Assembly: GCA_905221605.1 (NCBI GenBank)
Contig: CAJNDS010002701.1
Location: 124,001-188,000, forward strand
Direction of reading: 5' to 3'
From: Symbiodinium natans
Taxonomy: Eukaryota; Sar; Dinophyceae; Suessiales; Symbiodiniaceae
DNA: 64,000 bases
Part shown: positions 1-11,473 of the stretch, one piece after another
Layout of the letters: each line of letters starts with the position of its first letter
Numbering within the stretch: the stretch's first letter is position 1
The notes under the pieces: generated by a model
Databases searched by the model: none
Told to the model about the DNA's origin: nothing
What the model saw: the letters and a program-made list of their open reading frames with translations, nothing else
Translations under genes and position numbers: made by a program

Positions 1-960
1 TATGCCTCCCTCACAAGTAGGGAGCCGTGTGAAGGTACACTTGCCTCAGGGTTGGCCTTAGGTGTGGAGCTGGAAGTTTGAGGCTTCGGACAGGGAGCGT
101 GAGGGCCGGGCGGGCACCCTGTGACTTTTGATGCAGGTGTATTTCCATGGATGTCTGGCAACCCGCCTCGTCCGATTGAACCACGTTTTTCAAGGTTTGG
201 GGGGGGTACCGGAAGCCCAAAGCCAGGCGAGCATCATGAGCATCAGCAGCCCTGGCCCACGGGCCCAAGGCAATAAAAAACGCTGAAAACCGCTGAAATC
301 ACCGTAAATACCGTGTTTTTATGAGGTTTTTCACGCGTGCCTCCGACCCCCACCCCTGTTGCCCTTGACCCGCCCCCAAAGTGCGCATCATCGAAACCCA
401 CGTCCGGGGGGGGGTCTGCTGATGCTGCTGACGCGCGGGGTCCGGGCGCATCATCGAGCCATCGCTTCTCATGGGCTTCGTGGGGGGGTCCGGGCCGACG
501 GCCCAGAGACCCAGCTGATGCTCATGATGCTCGGTTTGGGGGGGTGTTCCAACAGCAGAAAACCTCGTAAATACCGAGTGTTTTGTGGGTCCACGTAAAA
601 ACGCCCCTAAAATCGCTCATTTTGCGCGCTCGAACGGCTTCGTGCCTACAAAACACCCGAACAGCAGGACCCCGAATGCGCTTAAGGGCATTCGGGGTCT
701 TGCTTTGGGGGGCTTGGTGGGCACGCAAGCGTTCAAGCACATATAATCGGCGTGTTTCAGGAGGTTTCGGATGGCCTGGGGGAGGCCGCTGATGCTCATG
801 ATGCTTTCTCTTCCTCGGTTCCAAAAGGCTTCCCAAGCTCAAAAACACGTGTTTACAGCGTTTTCTGAAGGTTTTTCGAAGGCAAAACGCATGCTTAGAA
901 TGTCTTTTGGGCTCCCAAACCAACCCCAATGATGCTCCTGATGCGGGTGCGCGCGCGCGC
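1..960. repeat. Leftmost region with dispersed GCATCATGAGCATCAGC motif
   Basis: No gene is recognised. A short motif, GCATCATGAGCATCAG or its complement, recurs at 231-249, 513-531, 788-805 and, degenerate, at 929-945. It usually sits next to GGGCC-rich sequence and short G runs. The same motif returns at 6234-6339. Open frames here are short and overlap one another on both strands, so I treat them as chance frames. Confidence 0.45.
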
Positions 961-963
961 GCG

Positions 964-997
964 TGGGGGGGGAGGGGAAGAGCGAGAGGGAGGGAGG

Positions 998-1091
<94 letters not shown>

Positions 1092-1122
1092 GAGAGCGAG
1101 AGGGAGAGAGCGAGAGCGAGCA

Positions 1123-1157
<35 letters not shown>

Positions 1158-1350
1158 AAGAGGGACACAGGGAGAAAGAGGCAAAGGGAGAAAGGGAGAA
1201 AGAGTGGGAGCAAGAAAGAAATCGAGAAACGAGAAAGGGAGCAATACATTGAATTGAAATGGAAACGGACAAAAAGAAAAGGAGACACCAACATAGACAG
1301 AAGGAGAGAGATGGTGAGAGAGGAGAGAGGGGGGGGGGGGACAGACAGGG
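964..1350. repeat. Purine-rich tract with (GA)n microsatellite
   Basis: A nearly pure GA dinucleotide run spans about 1001-1088 and continues as an imperfect purine tract to about 1350, ending in a run of G. It produces spurious Arg/Glu frames on plus and Ser/Leu frames on minus. It could adopt H-DNA or other non-B structure. Confidence 0.95.
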
Positions 1351-1464
1351 CAGCGGAATAAAGACGGAGCAGAAAAACAAAAACAAAACGATGCCCACTT
1401 CGAGGTTTCCTGTTTTGCGGGGTGGGGGCCGGCCCGTGCCGCTAGGCCTAAAATTTAGGGTTCC

Positions 1465-1495
1465 GGGTTTAGGGTTTAGGGTTTAGGGTTTAGGG
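1465..1495 (+). repeat. Short TTTAGGG array
   Basis: About four to five tandem TTTAGGG units, G-strand on plus. It is the first interstitial telomere-like array of the window. Confidence 0.9.
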
Positions 1496-1499
1496 AAGT

Positions 1500-2300
1500 C
1501 CCTTCCACTCAACGCTCAAGAAACCCTTAAGAGTGGTGCCTTCGAAGAAGGCCGTTTCAGAGAGTCGGGATTAGGGATTGTAGATTCGAGATGACGGCCG
1601 TTCGCAAAGGCCTTGGGGCGCTGGCTGCCCCAAGCAGAAACCAACTTGGCAGACCTTCGATATCCTTCGATACGTCCTGAGCGTCAACCCTGACTTTTCT
1701 TTCACAAGCACAACCTTAGAGACATAAGGCCTGGAACCTATAATCCCTGGCTCTTCAGTTCTTCGCTGGGAGGCTGCTTGTTGATTTCATCCGCCCTCTT
1801 CCCGGTGCATCCTTTCACGTTCTTCCTGAGCCAAGGCTGGGGGGGGGGCTTCGCGCATTTGAGGGCTTGGCTTCGGGTTTGACCGGTGTGCCTGTGCCAT
1901 CGGGTGCGACACCCTTAACGCCTTACGAACACGTGGCAGAGCAGCAGTCGATCTAGAGGCGTAGGGTCTACAATGGACAGGAAGGCCTCAGGCTTAGGGA
2001 TTTGAGGCCTGCAGCCGAAAACCTGAACACCCAAGTCACAGAGAGCCAGCACATCACGGAGCCCTCAACCAAGATCCCAACTTGACCCGAAAAACATGGA
2101 CCCCAAGGCCCCTATACCTTACACCCCCAAGCGCATAAGCAGAACCCATCTAGACACCTAAGCCCTTAAGCAACAAACGTCTGCGCCAGGAGTCGCTTGA
2201 GGCTGCTCTGGGTGTTTGGGATTTTTCCTGGGGCCGCGAGCATCTTCCGGGTGCTTCATGCAAGCAGCTAGCCGCGGGTGTGGGGCTCAAGGAGTTGATT
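1500..2300. other. Intergenic stretch, nothing recognised
   Basis: Unique-looking DNA of balanced base composition with scattered degenerate telomere-like words such as CCCTAA and GGCTTAGGG. No frame of useful length and no repeat unit that I can define. Confidence 0.5.
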
Positions 2301-2301
2301 C

Positions 2302-2395
2302 GTTTAGGGTTTGGGGTTTCGGGTTTAGGGTTTAGGGTTTGGGGTTTAGGGTTTGGGGTTTAGGGTTTGGGGCTGAGGGCTTAGGGTTCAGGAAC
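2302..2395 (+). repeat. Degenerate TTTAGGG/TTTGGGG array
   Basis: Alternating TTTAGGG and TTTGGGG units, G-strand on plus, decaying at the right end into GGCTTAGGG words. Confidence 0.85.
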
Positions 2396-2698
2396 CCGAC
2401 CCTCACTCAACCAGGACTGGAAACGAAGCCGGATCTGCGGTACATGGGCAGCTCGTAGGAACTCGCAACATTGTGGGCTTGGCGGTGGACAAAACCCACT
2501 TGTAAAACAACAAACTAGGCAAAGGGGCTTAAACCGTTGTTAGGATATGGTGGGTCAGTGGGCCAGAAACAAATCCAAAGACACAGTTTCAAACAAAAGC
2601 CAAAGGCTGGAACCCCTCGCAATGCTACAATTCGACCTGGTTTGACCGTGATTCTCAACCGAAGCGCTAAACACTCGATCAGAAAGAAGGCAGAAAAC

Positions 2699-2721
2699 AC
2701 ATATATATATATATATATATA
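2699..2721. repeat. (TA)n microsatellite
   Basis: An AT dinucleotide run of about 11 repeats. Similar runs occur at 3158, 6606, 6641, 7818, 42754 and 44560. Confidence 0.95.
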
Positions 2722-3157
2722 AACAGAACTGAACTCCGCCTGAAGCAATAGAAAGTGTCCCGGCAAAGGCTCTGACCAGTTCCAACCCTCGCCCTCCGGA
2801 AAAGCCCTGATGATCACGCATGAAGGCAACGGGGCCATGGGGAGCCGAGGAGCTCAATGTCGAAGGTTAGCAGGTCCCCCACTTCGGGTTGGCCCGTCAC
2901 GCAGTGCTTGACGTGGACAAAGATCTGAGTTCAGCTCTGAAGCTAGGCCGAACACCTTGATACACGAACCTCAAGACTGTGCCCCGACTCTACCCACGCT
3001 TAAACGCGCTCAGGTTCAGGGATCTTCGGTGGTCCGAGAGCAAAAGGTTCCTGGCTCAGCGGGCATCGTGGGTATCTCTCTGCAGCACGTGGCTTCAATG
3101 ACTTTAAAACCAGCGAGGCTGCCTGCTTCGGTTGAGGGTTGTTGGAGGGTTCGGACT

Positions 3158-3180
3158 TATATATATATATATATATATAT
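3158..3180. repeat. (TA)n microsatellite
   Basis: Short AT dinucleotide run directly before the C-rich macrosatellite. Confidence 0.95.
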
Positions 3181-3227
3181 CCGCCGACCCCAGCAACAGC
3201 GGGGCGGCGTCAGTGAAGACCCTCCCT

Positions 3228-5995
3228 GCCCTCACCGCAACCTCTTCCCCCTTCCCCTTCCCAACCATTCCACTCCACCTCTCCACTTGGCCTTGCCTTC
3301 CTAACCTCCCACCACCAACCCCTTCCCCTGCCCCCCCTCCCACAACCCTTCCCCTTCCCAACCATTCCACTCCATCCTCCTCCCCTACCCCCACCCCGCT
3401 CCCCCCCTCCCAACCATTCCACTCCACCCCCATCCCGCTCCCCCCCCTTGCTCCCGGTCCCGGACCGCTCCCCTTCCCCACCTCTGCACCGCTTTCACCC
3501 CACTTGCCACCCGCTCGGCACTCCGCCCTCCCCTACCCCCACGCCCCCCCCCCCCCCCCCCTTCCCATGCAGGCCTACCCTCTCCCTAAACAAATCCACA
3601 CCCCTGACCACTCCAGCCCTGCCTCCACCCCCCAACTCCCCAATCCCCCACCCCTCCCCCCCCCCACCTCCCACCCCACCCTATGCCCAGTGCCTCACCT
3701 GGTTTTACGGGCCTCTGGCAGACCCGATCAGCCGACGGACTTTACCCTTCCCAACCATTCCACTCCACCCCCATCCCGCTCCCCTCCCCCTTGCTCCCGC
3801 CGCCGGACCGCTCCCCCTTCCCCATCTCTACGCTTTCACCCCACTTGCCACCCGCTCGGCACCCCCTTCCCCATGCAGGCCTACCCTGCTGTTTCAGCCC
3901 CCCACCCTCCCCCCCCACCCACCCCACCCCCCCAACCCCCCCCGGCCCTATGCCCAGTGGCGCTGACTTCTTGGGCTCTCGGGCTCCAGCGCATGCCCGC
4001 CCCCTCCGCCCGCTCCGCCCGCTCTGCCCGCTTCGCCCCCCTCCCACCCAACCCCCCCCCACCCCCCCACCCCCTCCCCTACCCCCCCCACCCCCCCCAC
4101 CACCCTTCCCACCCCATCCCGCTCCCCTCCCCCTTGCTCCCGCCCCCCCTCCTTCCCCATCTCTGTCGCCCTCTCACCGCTTTCACCCCACTTGCCACCC
4201 GCTCGGCACTCGCCCTCCCCTACCCCCACGCCCCCCCACCCCCGTTCCTTGCCCAGTGGCTCCACCTTGGTTTTTCGGGCCTCTGACCCTTTCACCCCAC
4301 TTGCCACCTGCCCTCCCTGTCTTCCACCCCCCAACTCCCCCCCCACTCTCCCCCCACCCACCCCACCCCCCCAACCCCCCGCCCGGCCCTATGCCCAGTG
4401 GCGCCTGGTTTTACGGGCCTCTGGCAGACCCCATCAGCTACCCTTCCCAACCGCTCCCTCCCCCTTGCTCCCGCCCCCCGGACCGCTCTCTGTCCCCCCT
4501 CTCACGCTTTCACCCCACTTGCCACCTGCTCGGCACTCCGCTTTCCCCTACCCCCACGCCTCCCCCCATGCAGGCCTACCCTCTCCCGACGACTCCGCCC
4601 CTTATGGATCTCTGCCAATCCACACCCTGACCCCTGCCTTCCATCCTCCCCCCCCCACCCACCCCACCCCCCCATTTTTCCCCCCCCAACCCTATGCCCA
4701 GCGCCGCCACCTGGTTTTACGGGCCTCTGGCAGACGCGATGCGCTGACTGACGTCGCCCTTCCCGCCCGCTCCGCCCACCCTCCCCATCCCCAAACCCTT
4801 TCCCTGTGGCTCCATGCCCTTGATGGTCCCCTGGCCCTGTGCCTACTAGCCTCTGTAGACTCAATCAGATGACTGACTTTAAAGGGCTCCCCACCCCCCC
4901 CCACCCCCTACCCCCCCCTCCGCCCACCCCACCCCCCCGCCCACTCCCCCAACTCCCACCCTCCCCCCACCCACCCCACCCCCCCAACCCCCCCATGACC
5001 TAATTTTATGGGCCTCGCCCTTGATGGTCCCCTCCCCCTGTGACTACTGGCTCATGGCCCGACAGTTTTCCCCCCACACTCTCATGGCCCCACAGTTCCC
5101 CACCCGCCCACCCCCCACCCCCCCCCACTCCCGACTCCTCCCCTGTGACTACTGGCTCATGGCCCCACAGTTTTACGGGCCTCTGGCCCTTTCCTTCTCT
5201 GGACTCGACTGACTTTAAGGGGCTCCAGTGCCTGCATTCTTGCTCCGCCCGCTCCTTGCTCCGCCCTTCCCTCCCACCCCCAGCCCCCCACCCCCCCACC
5301 CACCCCAGTGGCCCCATCCACCACCTGCCCCCCACCACCCTTCCCCTTCCCAACCATTCCACTCCACCCCCATCCCGCTCCCCTCCACCTGCTCGACCGC
5401 TCCTTCCCCATCTCTGTCCCTCCTCTCACCGCTTTCACCCAACTTGCCACCCGCTCCCACGCCCCCCCCCCCCCCCCACCCCCTTCCCCTTGCAGGCCTG
5501 CCCTCTCCCCACACTACTCCGCCCCTCACCGATCTCTGCCCAATCCACGCCCGCCCTGACCGCTCCCCCGCCGCTGCCCCCCAACTCCCCAATCCCCTCA
5601 CCCTCACCCCCCAACCCCCCCCCCCCCCCCCCCCCCCTATGCCCAGTGGCTCATGGCCACCTGGTTTTACGGGCCTCTGGCAGACCCGATCAGCTGACTG
5701 ACTTTAAAGGGCTCCGCCCTTCCCGCCCGCTCCGCCCACCCTCCCCATCGACTTCCCTCACCATCACCGTCCCCCCAACCCCCCCCCCCCTGGCCATGGC
5801 TAACTCCATGCCCTGATGGTCCCCTACTGGCTCATAGCCCCACAGTTTTACGGGCCTATGGCCCTTTGCCTCTCTGGACTCGATCAGATGACTGACTTTA
5901 AAGGGCTCCAGTGCATGCCCGCCCCCTCCGCCCGCTCCGCCCGCTCCGCTTGCTCCGCCCTTCCCCCCCACCCCCACCCCCCCCCCACACCTTGG
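3228..5995. repeat. C-rich degenerate macrosatellite
   Basis: About 2.8 kb with strong C bias on plus, including C runs up to about 18. Blocks recur: CCCAACCATTCCACTCCA at 3268, 3357, 3410, 3750 and 5348; CACTTGCCACCCGCTC-like blocks at 3501, 3842, 4189 and 5440; and GGTTTTACGGGCCTCTGGCA at about 3700, 4408, 4712 and 5661, with shorter forms near 5170 and 5845. The last block is often followed by GACTGACTTTAAAGGGCTCC. Spacing between like blocks is irregular, so this is a decayed higher-order tandem repeat. The proline-rich frames (up to 384 codons) follow from the composition. Confidence 0.85.
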
Positions 5996-5997
5996 AA

Positions 5998-6233
5998 AAT
6001 TTGGGGTCGGCGGGCACTGGCGGTAGCCATTAAATCGGGCAGCGCGAGGTCCCCAAAGGACCGAGCAAATGCGGACCTTTTAGCCCGGGTCGTCCCGGGA
6101 ATAGCCTTGCTGGCCTCTGGCCTTCTGCGAAGCAGAATTAGGCCGGACGCCAGTGCCGCCGACCCCCGCGTGCCGCCGGTGAACGGTTTTTTTTTCGTGG
6201 TTTTTTGCGTCGCCACGGAGGCCCCCAGAGGGC
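5998..6233. other. Unassigned spacer after the C-rich block
   Basis: The minus strand is open across much of this stretch, with an Ala/Arg/Leu-rich translation, but I recognise no motif. The frame runs into a T-rich stretch at 6187-6207 and into repeat sequence, so I leave it unassigned. Confidence 0.3.
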
Positions 6234-6339
6234 GCGCATCATGAGCATCAGCGGGTCCAGCCCGGGACCCCCAGGCGCGCATCAGGAGCATCAGCGGCTC
6301 CCGGGGCGGGACCGCGGGGGCGCATCAGGAGCATGATGC
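6234..6339. repeat. Three copies of the GCGCATCAGGAGCATCAGC motif
   Basis: Copies at 6234-6253, 6276-6296 and 6320-6339 are separated by GC-rich spacers of about 22 bp. They match the motif in the first kilobase, showing a dispersed repeat family. Confidence 0.7.
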
Positions 6340-6384
6340 CCCCCAAAGGGCGGGCATAAGCGATGTGTCTAAGCCCGGGGCTAG

Positions 6385-6550
6385 GAAAAGGGGAGTTTAG
6401 GGGCCTTATAAAGTGCTTAGAAACTTTAAGGGAGTCTAGGAGCCTCAAACGCTTAGAGATTTGAAGGAGTTTAGGGGCCTGAAAATGCTTAGAAACTTAA
6501 CGCTTAGAGATTTTAAGGGAGTTTAGGGGCCTCAAAATGCTTAGAAACTG
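6385..6550 (+). repeat. Short degenerate tandem repeat
   Basis: Three to four imperfect copies of a unit of about 45-55 bp. Each contains GGGAGTTTAGGGGCCT, followed by a CTTAGAAACTT-like segment. Copies begin near 6390, 6430, 6466 and 6517. Confidence 0.75.
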
Positions 6551-6605
6551 CTCGCCCCGCGCTTCTGCCTGCGCTGCCCGCCCATGGGCGCAGCCCCTTA
6601 AAATA

Positions 6606-6642
6606 AATATATATATATATATATATATATCTGGTGCCCCGC

Positions 6643-6679
<37 letters not shown>

Positions 6680-6700
6680 ATGTATATGTGTATATAGATG
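6606..6700. repeat. Paired (TA)n microsatellites
   Basis: Two AT runs (about 6606-6632 and 6641-6682) are separated by a short GC-containing spacer, then degenerate TATATG sequence. Confidence 0.9.
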
Positions 6701-6856
6701 CTTCTGGGCATGCTTGCAGCGCGGGATCCCGAAACCCCAAACCGCTAGGGCCCCAAAGCCTAGATCCCAAAATCAGGAACCCTGGCGTCTGCTGCTCTGA
6801 AGCCCACGGCCACGGACACAACAAGACCCACAAAAAGAAGGCACCCCCCCCCCCCC

Positions 6857-6916
6857 CTAAACCCTAAACCCTAAACCCTAAACCCCCCCCCCCCCCCCCC
6901 CGCCTAAACCCTAAAC
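6857..6916 (-). repeat. CCCTAAA array interrupted by poly-C
   Basis: Four CCCTAAA units, then about 18 consecutive C, then two more units. A further poly-C run lies just before it. The C runs look like slippage within the CCC of the heptamer. Confidence 0.9.
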
Positions 6917-7011
6917 TTTGGCCCTAAAAAACCTGATCCATAGCCCCAAGTGGCGTCCACGCCGCAGCAATCGATGAAACCCCAGCCCTGGCTGCGAAGA
7001 AGGGTTTGGGT

Positions 7012-7135
7012 TGGGGTTTGTGGTTTGGGGTTGGGGTTTGGGGTTTGGGGTTCAGGGTTTAGGGTCTAGGGTTTGGGGTTTAGGTTTTAGGGTTTAGGGT
7101 TTAGGGGTTTAGGGTTTAGGGGTTTTAGGTTTTTG
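7012..7135 (+). repeat. Degenerate TTTAGGG/TTTGGGG array
   Basis: G-strand on plus, mixing TTTGGGG, TTCAGGG, TTTAGGG and TTTAGGGG units. Confidence 0.85.
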
Positions 7136-7412
7136 AGGCGGGGAGCGTGGCCTGTGGGGCGATCTGAGCTCGGTGGGTCTTAAGGCTGAAGCTTCCGATT
7201 TGTCCAAGCCCCTCGTCATTTTAGGCACCAGGGCTTGGGGCTTTGGCGGTTCAGGGCTTCAGGGGTTCAGCGCTGTTGCGTTCGAGGACGTTGGGTTCTA
7301 AGTTTCTGCAGGGGGCTTCCATGCGCTCAGGCTTCGGATCAAATGTTTCAAGGCTTGCAATGTTTACCTGTCCGGGTTTTAAGCGCAAGTGCCATGAAGC
7401 CTCGAAGTAGAT

Positions 7413-7485
7413 TTGGGGGTGTACGAGATTCGGGGTACCTTATCGGGGTCCTTATTATCAGGGGATCCTACTATTTGGCCCCCAT
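7413..7485 (+). mobile_element. MITE-like family A, copy 1 (right end decayed)
   Basis: The left end reads GGGGGTGTACGAGATTCGG, followed by the family core GGGGTACCTTAT, GGGGTCCTTATTAT and GGATCCTACTATTTGG. The right terminal repeat is not evident. Family A has ends resembling GGGGGTTTACGAAAATA in inverted orientation and a core with GGTACC and GGATCC words. No protein is encoded. Confidence 0.6.
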
Positions 7486-7599
7486 CCTGCGCAGTGACAC
7501 CCCTGCGTCCATCGGCTCCAACAGCTGCACGGCTGCACGTGTGAGGCTTTGAGGCTGAAGCTCCGAACCACCCCCGCCCAAAAAAAAACTAAATAAAGA

Positions 7600-7663
7600 A
7601 ACCTAAACCCTAAACCCTGAACCCTGAACCCTAAACCCTAAACCCTAAACCCCAAACCCCACA
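7600..7663 (-). repeat. CCCTAAA array
   Basis: About nine units with CCCTGAA and CCCCAAA variants, C-strand on plus. Confidence 0.9.
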
Positions 7664-7817
7664 CACACACCGCCAAAATCTTGAGCCCCAAGCTTGGTCC
7701 GAACCCCGAAGCCCTGAATCCTGCACCTTAGAATTACAACCCACCAACACCTCAGCAGTCGGACAAGCCCCCCTGGTTTTCAGGGAATGAGGGAATTAGG
7801 GCCCTACATACATACAT

Positions 7818-7868
7818 ATATATATATATGTTTTTATCTATATATATACATATATATATATATATATA
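7818..7868. repeat. Interrupted (TA)n microsatellite
   Basis: AT dinucleotide runs interrupted by TGTTTTTATC and by single C substitutions. Confidence 0.9.
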
Positions 7869-7869
7869 G

Positions 7870-10020
7870 ACCCTCAAGGGATATAAAGATAGGGTACCTC
7901 ATTCCCTCATCCCTACTAAGAACCAGCCAGACGTGCCTTCGCAGGGTTGAAGGATTTCACAGTGCCTGTCTGGTTGCAGGCTTCGAGGCGCTTTGTTTAG
8001 AGGTGAACAGACAGGTTGGGGGATGAAGGCAGCGGTGTCAGATGCTTCTGATAGAGGCTTTTTGGGGGTCTGAGGGTCCATACAACGGGTTTCGGGTAGG
8101 GTATGTGGGTGAGTTGTAAGGGATGCAGGATCCACCCGCCCAAAAATGGGCCATGTCAATCAAGAGAGAGACTACTTCCTAACCTATGAACCGAAAAGCC
8201 CGGACTGTGCCTGTAGACGGCATGATGCGCGGCAGTTGGGGCCAGATGCGGCTACGCTAACTTGTCTTATAAGTGTGCTTTTGACTTTTTGCCGTGGCTT
8301 CGCATGTCAGGAAGAGTAGGCCCATGACTTGTTTTAGAGATGAAGCTGACAGAGGTATTGTACGGCTCCGCATCGATGACCCCCAAACTTGTGGCATGGC
8401 GAAGGCGTCGTGACCGCTGCAAGTGGAGCTGAATGCATTGCCCTATGCGCCTTGCTGTGTCGAATGCTGGGGGTTGCGCCTTGGAGCCAGTCATGGCCGG
8501 AGAAAGTGCGATTGAGAGTTTGGAAGCCCCTGAAGTTGCTAAGGATCTGTTTAACAGGATCAGGCATGGAAGCTAGGTGTGGAGGGTTTTCCTGACTTAT
8601 GTTTGTTTCGTAACAAGAATGATGTCGCCCCACCACCAACAATGCTTTTTCTACTGGCCTCCAACTTGCCTGTTGCCTCAGGAGGTTGCGCGGGCGGGGC
8701 GGGGGGCGGAGCGGGACTGCACGACAGTGCATGGGCATTATGACAGGTAAGGTCGACATTCTCAACCCTGAAACGCCGCGCCAGGTTTCGCGTGGGTTCC
8801 TCACCTTAAAGCCGTCTACTATACATGGCCACTGTCCGGTGGTGACAGCTTTACAGATTCAGCGTGTGCGAGCCGTCAGAAATCCCATTGGCGACATAGC
8901 AGCCCTTGCAGGGCTAGGCAGCTGCACACCGCTGGTAGCTTTCAACCCTCAACCTTGGCGAAAAAGAACAAGAAGAGACCACAGCTTTCAACAAAAATAC
9001 TCGAAAGTTTGCAATTCCGATGCTCGGTGGCATCATGTCAGAAATAGCTGACATCGGCTCAGCTGGATGTGGCACTCAAAGATGCCTAAGCACCTGTACA
9101 GTGATGTCAGGGTTCAGGATGCAGGACCAAGTAGCTTTGGCTCGTTGAAACGCGGGAAATTCTGTGGCTGGTCCTGGATGGAAGGATTGGCACTGCTGGA
9201 GTCCACTGTGGCAGTCCCAGTGCCTTCGAGGAAGTATGGCATGCCAGCACAAATTCCACCGCACTTGTCGCGGTCGGCGTTCCACCGCTCTTGTCGCGGT
9301 TGGCGCCGTTGCCAAACGTTGCATGAGATTCAGCAAGCAAGACCACACAGTCCTGCAGCATAGGAGGAAAGAAATCCTTCTCTTCACAGCGGCCGGAAAC
9401 TCATGCAACGGCTGATTCCGAATGGCGCGGCTACGACGTCCTGAAGCTGGCAGCAAGTCTTTAGGGCTCAGGGTTTCCATGACGGCTCTACAGGTCTAGG
9501 GAACAACAGCCGCCACTCCATGTCATCTGACGTCCGCAGCCTGTATTGCTGCTCGAGAGAAACTGCATGACGAAGCCACTGGGGGCCAGTCGGCACGAAT
9601 CCACGAGTTGGCACATTCCGTTGCCCCGATGCAAGGCCTGAAGCTTCACTCAAAGAGTACAAAGTGGGGCTGGAGCGCTTAGACCCCAACACCCCCAAAC
9701 ATCACAGGATGCCCTTAAACCCTAAACCAAGGTGGAAGCTCCAGCTTCGGAAGGAAGCGCTAAAACGTTGCCTTCAGGGTCACTGAGGTGTCAGAATAAA
9801 GCTTTGGGATTGAGGGGTACTTTCCCGACACACTACAAAGGGTGCCAACAGGATCCCACAAAACTCAAACCACATTGGGGATCGATTGGGGGGGAGAGTT
9901 TGCAGGGCCACCTCAAACCCCAACACCCAAGCGTTACTAAGCCCATCCATGCCCACCCGATTCTCTGACACCAAAACTTACCGCAACGCAACGGGAGCTG
10001 GGGTTTAGAGATCGAAGCTG
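7870..10020. other. Intergenic stretch with overlapping short frames
   Basis: About 2.1 kb with almost no telomere-like sequence. Competing frames lie on both strands (for example 8334-8804 minus, 8686-9051 plus, 9076-9480 minus); none shows a motif I recognise. It could hold exons of an intron-rich gene, but I cannot choose a frame. A 26 bp tandem duplication lies at 9256-9307. Confidence 0.4.
9256..9307. repeat. 26 bp tandem duplication
   Basis: Two adjacent 26 bp copies, each starting TTCCACCGC and ending in a CTTGTCGCGGT core plus GGCG, differ at two positions. Confidence 0.9.
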
Positions 10021-10280
10021 GGGGAAACCCTAGACCCTAAACCCCAATTAAACCCTAAACCCTGTGCGTTGCTGCAAGATTGGCTAGAAGGAGGGGGGTA
10101 GGACGTCTGGAGGCGAGCCGGGTCCCTCGAATTTAAGCTTAAGACTTCCTTCGGGACGGGTCGGAGTCTAGACAGGGTTATGCTTGCAAACCTAAGCGAT
10201 TTCACAACCTCCCACCATCACACCTTTCTAGACTCCTGAGCCCCAATACCTTCACATGAACTGAACTCTCTAACTGTAAT

Positions 10281-10393
10281 CCCCCTAAACCCTAAACCCT
10301 AAACCCTAAACCCTAAACCCTAAACCCTAAACCCTAAACCCTAAACCCTAAACCCTAAACCCTAAACCGTAATCCCTAAACCCTAAACCCTAC
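10281..10393 (-). repeat. CCCTAAA array
   Basis: About 15 near-perfect heptamers, C-strand on plus, with one CCGTAAT variant near the right end. Confidence 0.97.
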
Positions 10394-10494
10394 GAAGAGA
10401 TTCCAAGAAGAGAGCCACAGGCCAAACATCACCTGCAGCCATGTTCTGGCTGCAAGTTTCTGTATGCGAAGCGGCCCCACAGTTCCCCAAATAG

Positions 10495-10645
10495 CCCTAA
10501 ACCCTAAACCCGACCCTAAACCCTAAACCCTAAGCCCTAAACCCTAAACCCCTAAACCCCTAAACCCCTAAGCCCCTAAGCCCCTAAACCCCTAAACCCC
10601 TAAACCCCTAAACCCCTAAACCCCTAAACCCCTAAACCCTGCTAA
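10495..10645 (-). repeat. CCCTAAA array converting to a CCCCTAAA octamer
   Basis: Begins as heptamers, then becomes a homogeneous run of about 12 CCCCTAAA or CCCCTAAG octamers. The locally uniform variant suggests expansion of a single mutated unit. Confidence 0.95.
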
Positions 10646-10987
10646 GCCTCTGAACCCTCGTCGGGGGGGGGGGAACTGTGGGTTGCTTCCCTCTGCTTTC
10701 GCTGCCGGAGACGGCGCGAGCCAGTCTGGTGTTTGTGGTTTGGGCCGAAATGTTAGGTGTTCATGTGGCCGGACCCCGAATCAGAGCCCAACATAACACC
10801 TGCTTGACAGGTGGGGTGCTTCGGGCTTTCCGTTCAGGGCTTCAGGGTTTTGGGTTCTGGGGGGCAAACAAACAGACCCCTCAATTCTAGAGCATGTTTC
10901 CGGTGCAGCCCCGTGTTTCTTTAGGGCATGGGGGGGGGGAAGGGGAGACTTGGAGGGCCTTTCTGTTGGGTTTACGACTGACTTGAG

Positions 10988-11284
10988 ATGTCTCTGGCTT
11001 CTCCCCAGAAGACAGCTGCACACTGCGAGGTCCTGTGTTCTGCTGTTGAGCTCAGGAACATCGCAGCGTCGCAGCATTTATGTCTCAAGCGTCTAAGCCT
11101 AACCCTGTCGGACCGTGAATTGTTTCTTGAAATATCCTCGTTGAGTGTCTGGTCCACAGGAAAGGTCTCGTCCACGGAAAGTCTCCGTCACAAAGTGCTC
11201 CGCGAGCACTGCACATGGCTTGGGGGAGAGGGACTTGACCTTCTAACTTTTGACCTAACTTTTGCAGTTTCACCACTGCAGTAG
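10988..11284 (+). CDS. Coding-like ORF, unrecognised (possible exon)
   Basis: An open frame of 98 codons with a mixed, non-repetitive composition rich in Leu, Ser and Glu, starting at an ATG and ending in TAG. I recognise no family. It lies between telomere-like arrays and 376 bp before the exon-like island at 11661 on the same strand, so both could belong to one interrupted gene. Opposite-strand frames are also open, so this remains weak. Confidence 0.25.
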   Translation: MSLASPQKTAAHCEVLCSAVELRNIAASQHLCLKRLSLTLSDRELFLEISSLSVWSTGKVSSTESLRHKVLREHCTWLGGEGLDLLTFDLTFAVSPLQ

Positions 11285-11473
11285 TCTAACGCCGCTCATT
11301 GCTGAAAGCATTCTAGTCGCTGACAGCGTCAGACAGGGCCGTCTGAGCCAGATAGTTGCATACATCATGATAATTGCAGAATACCCCAAGGTACCGAGGA
11401 CTTTCCCACGAGCGGCCATGCCTTGTCAAAACCCCACATAAGACCGTACACTTCAGGAATCTCCCATAGATGT

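Noticed and set aside
522-1398. Ser/Leu and Arg/Glu repeat frames
   Set aside because: Direct translation of the (GA)n tract on both strands.
3132-5816. Long proline-rich open frames (up to 384 codons)
   Set aside because: They follow from C-rich repeats: several frames are open at once and the residues are almost only Pro, Ser, Thr, Leu and His. No start context or domain.
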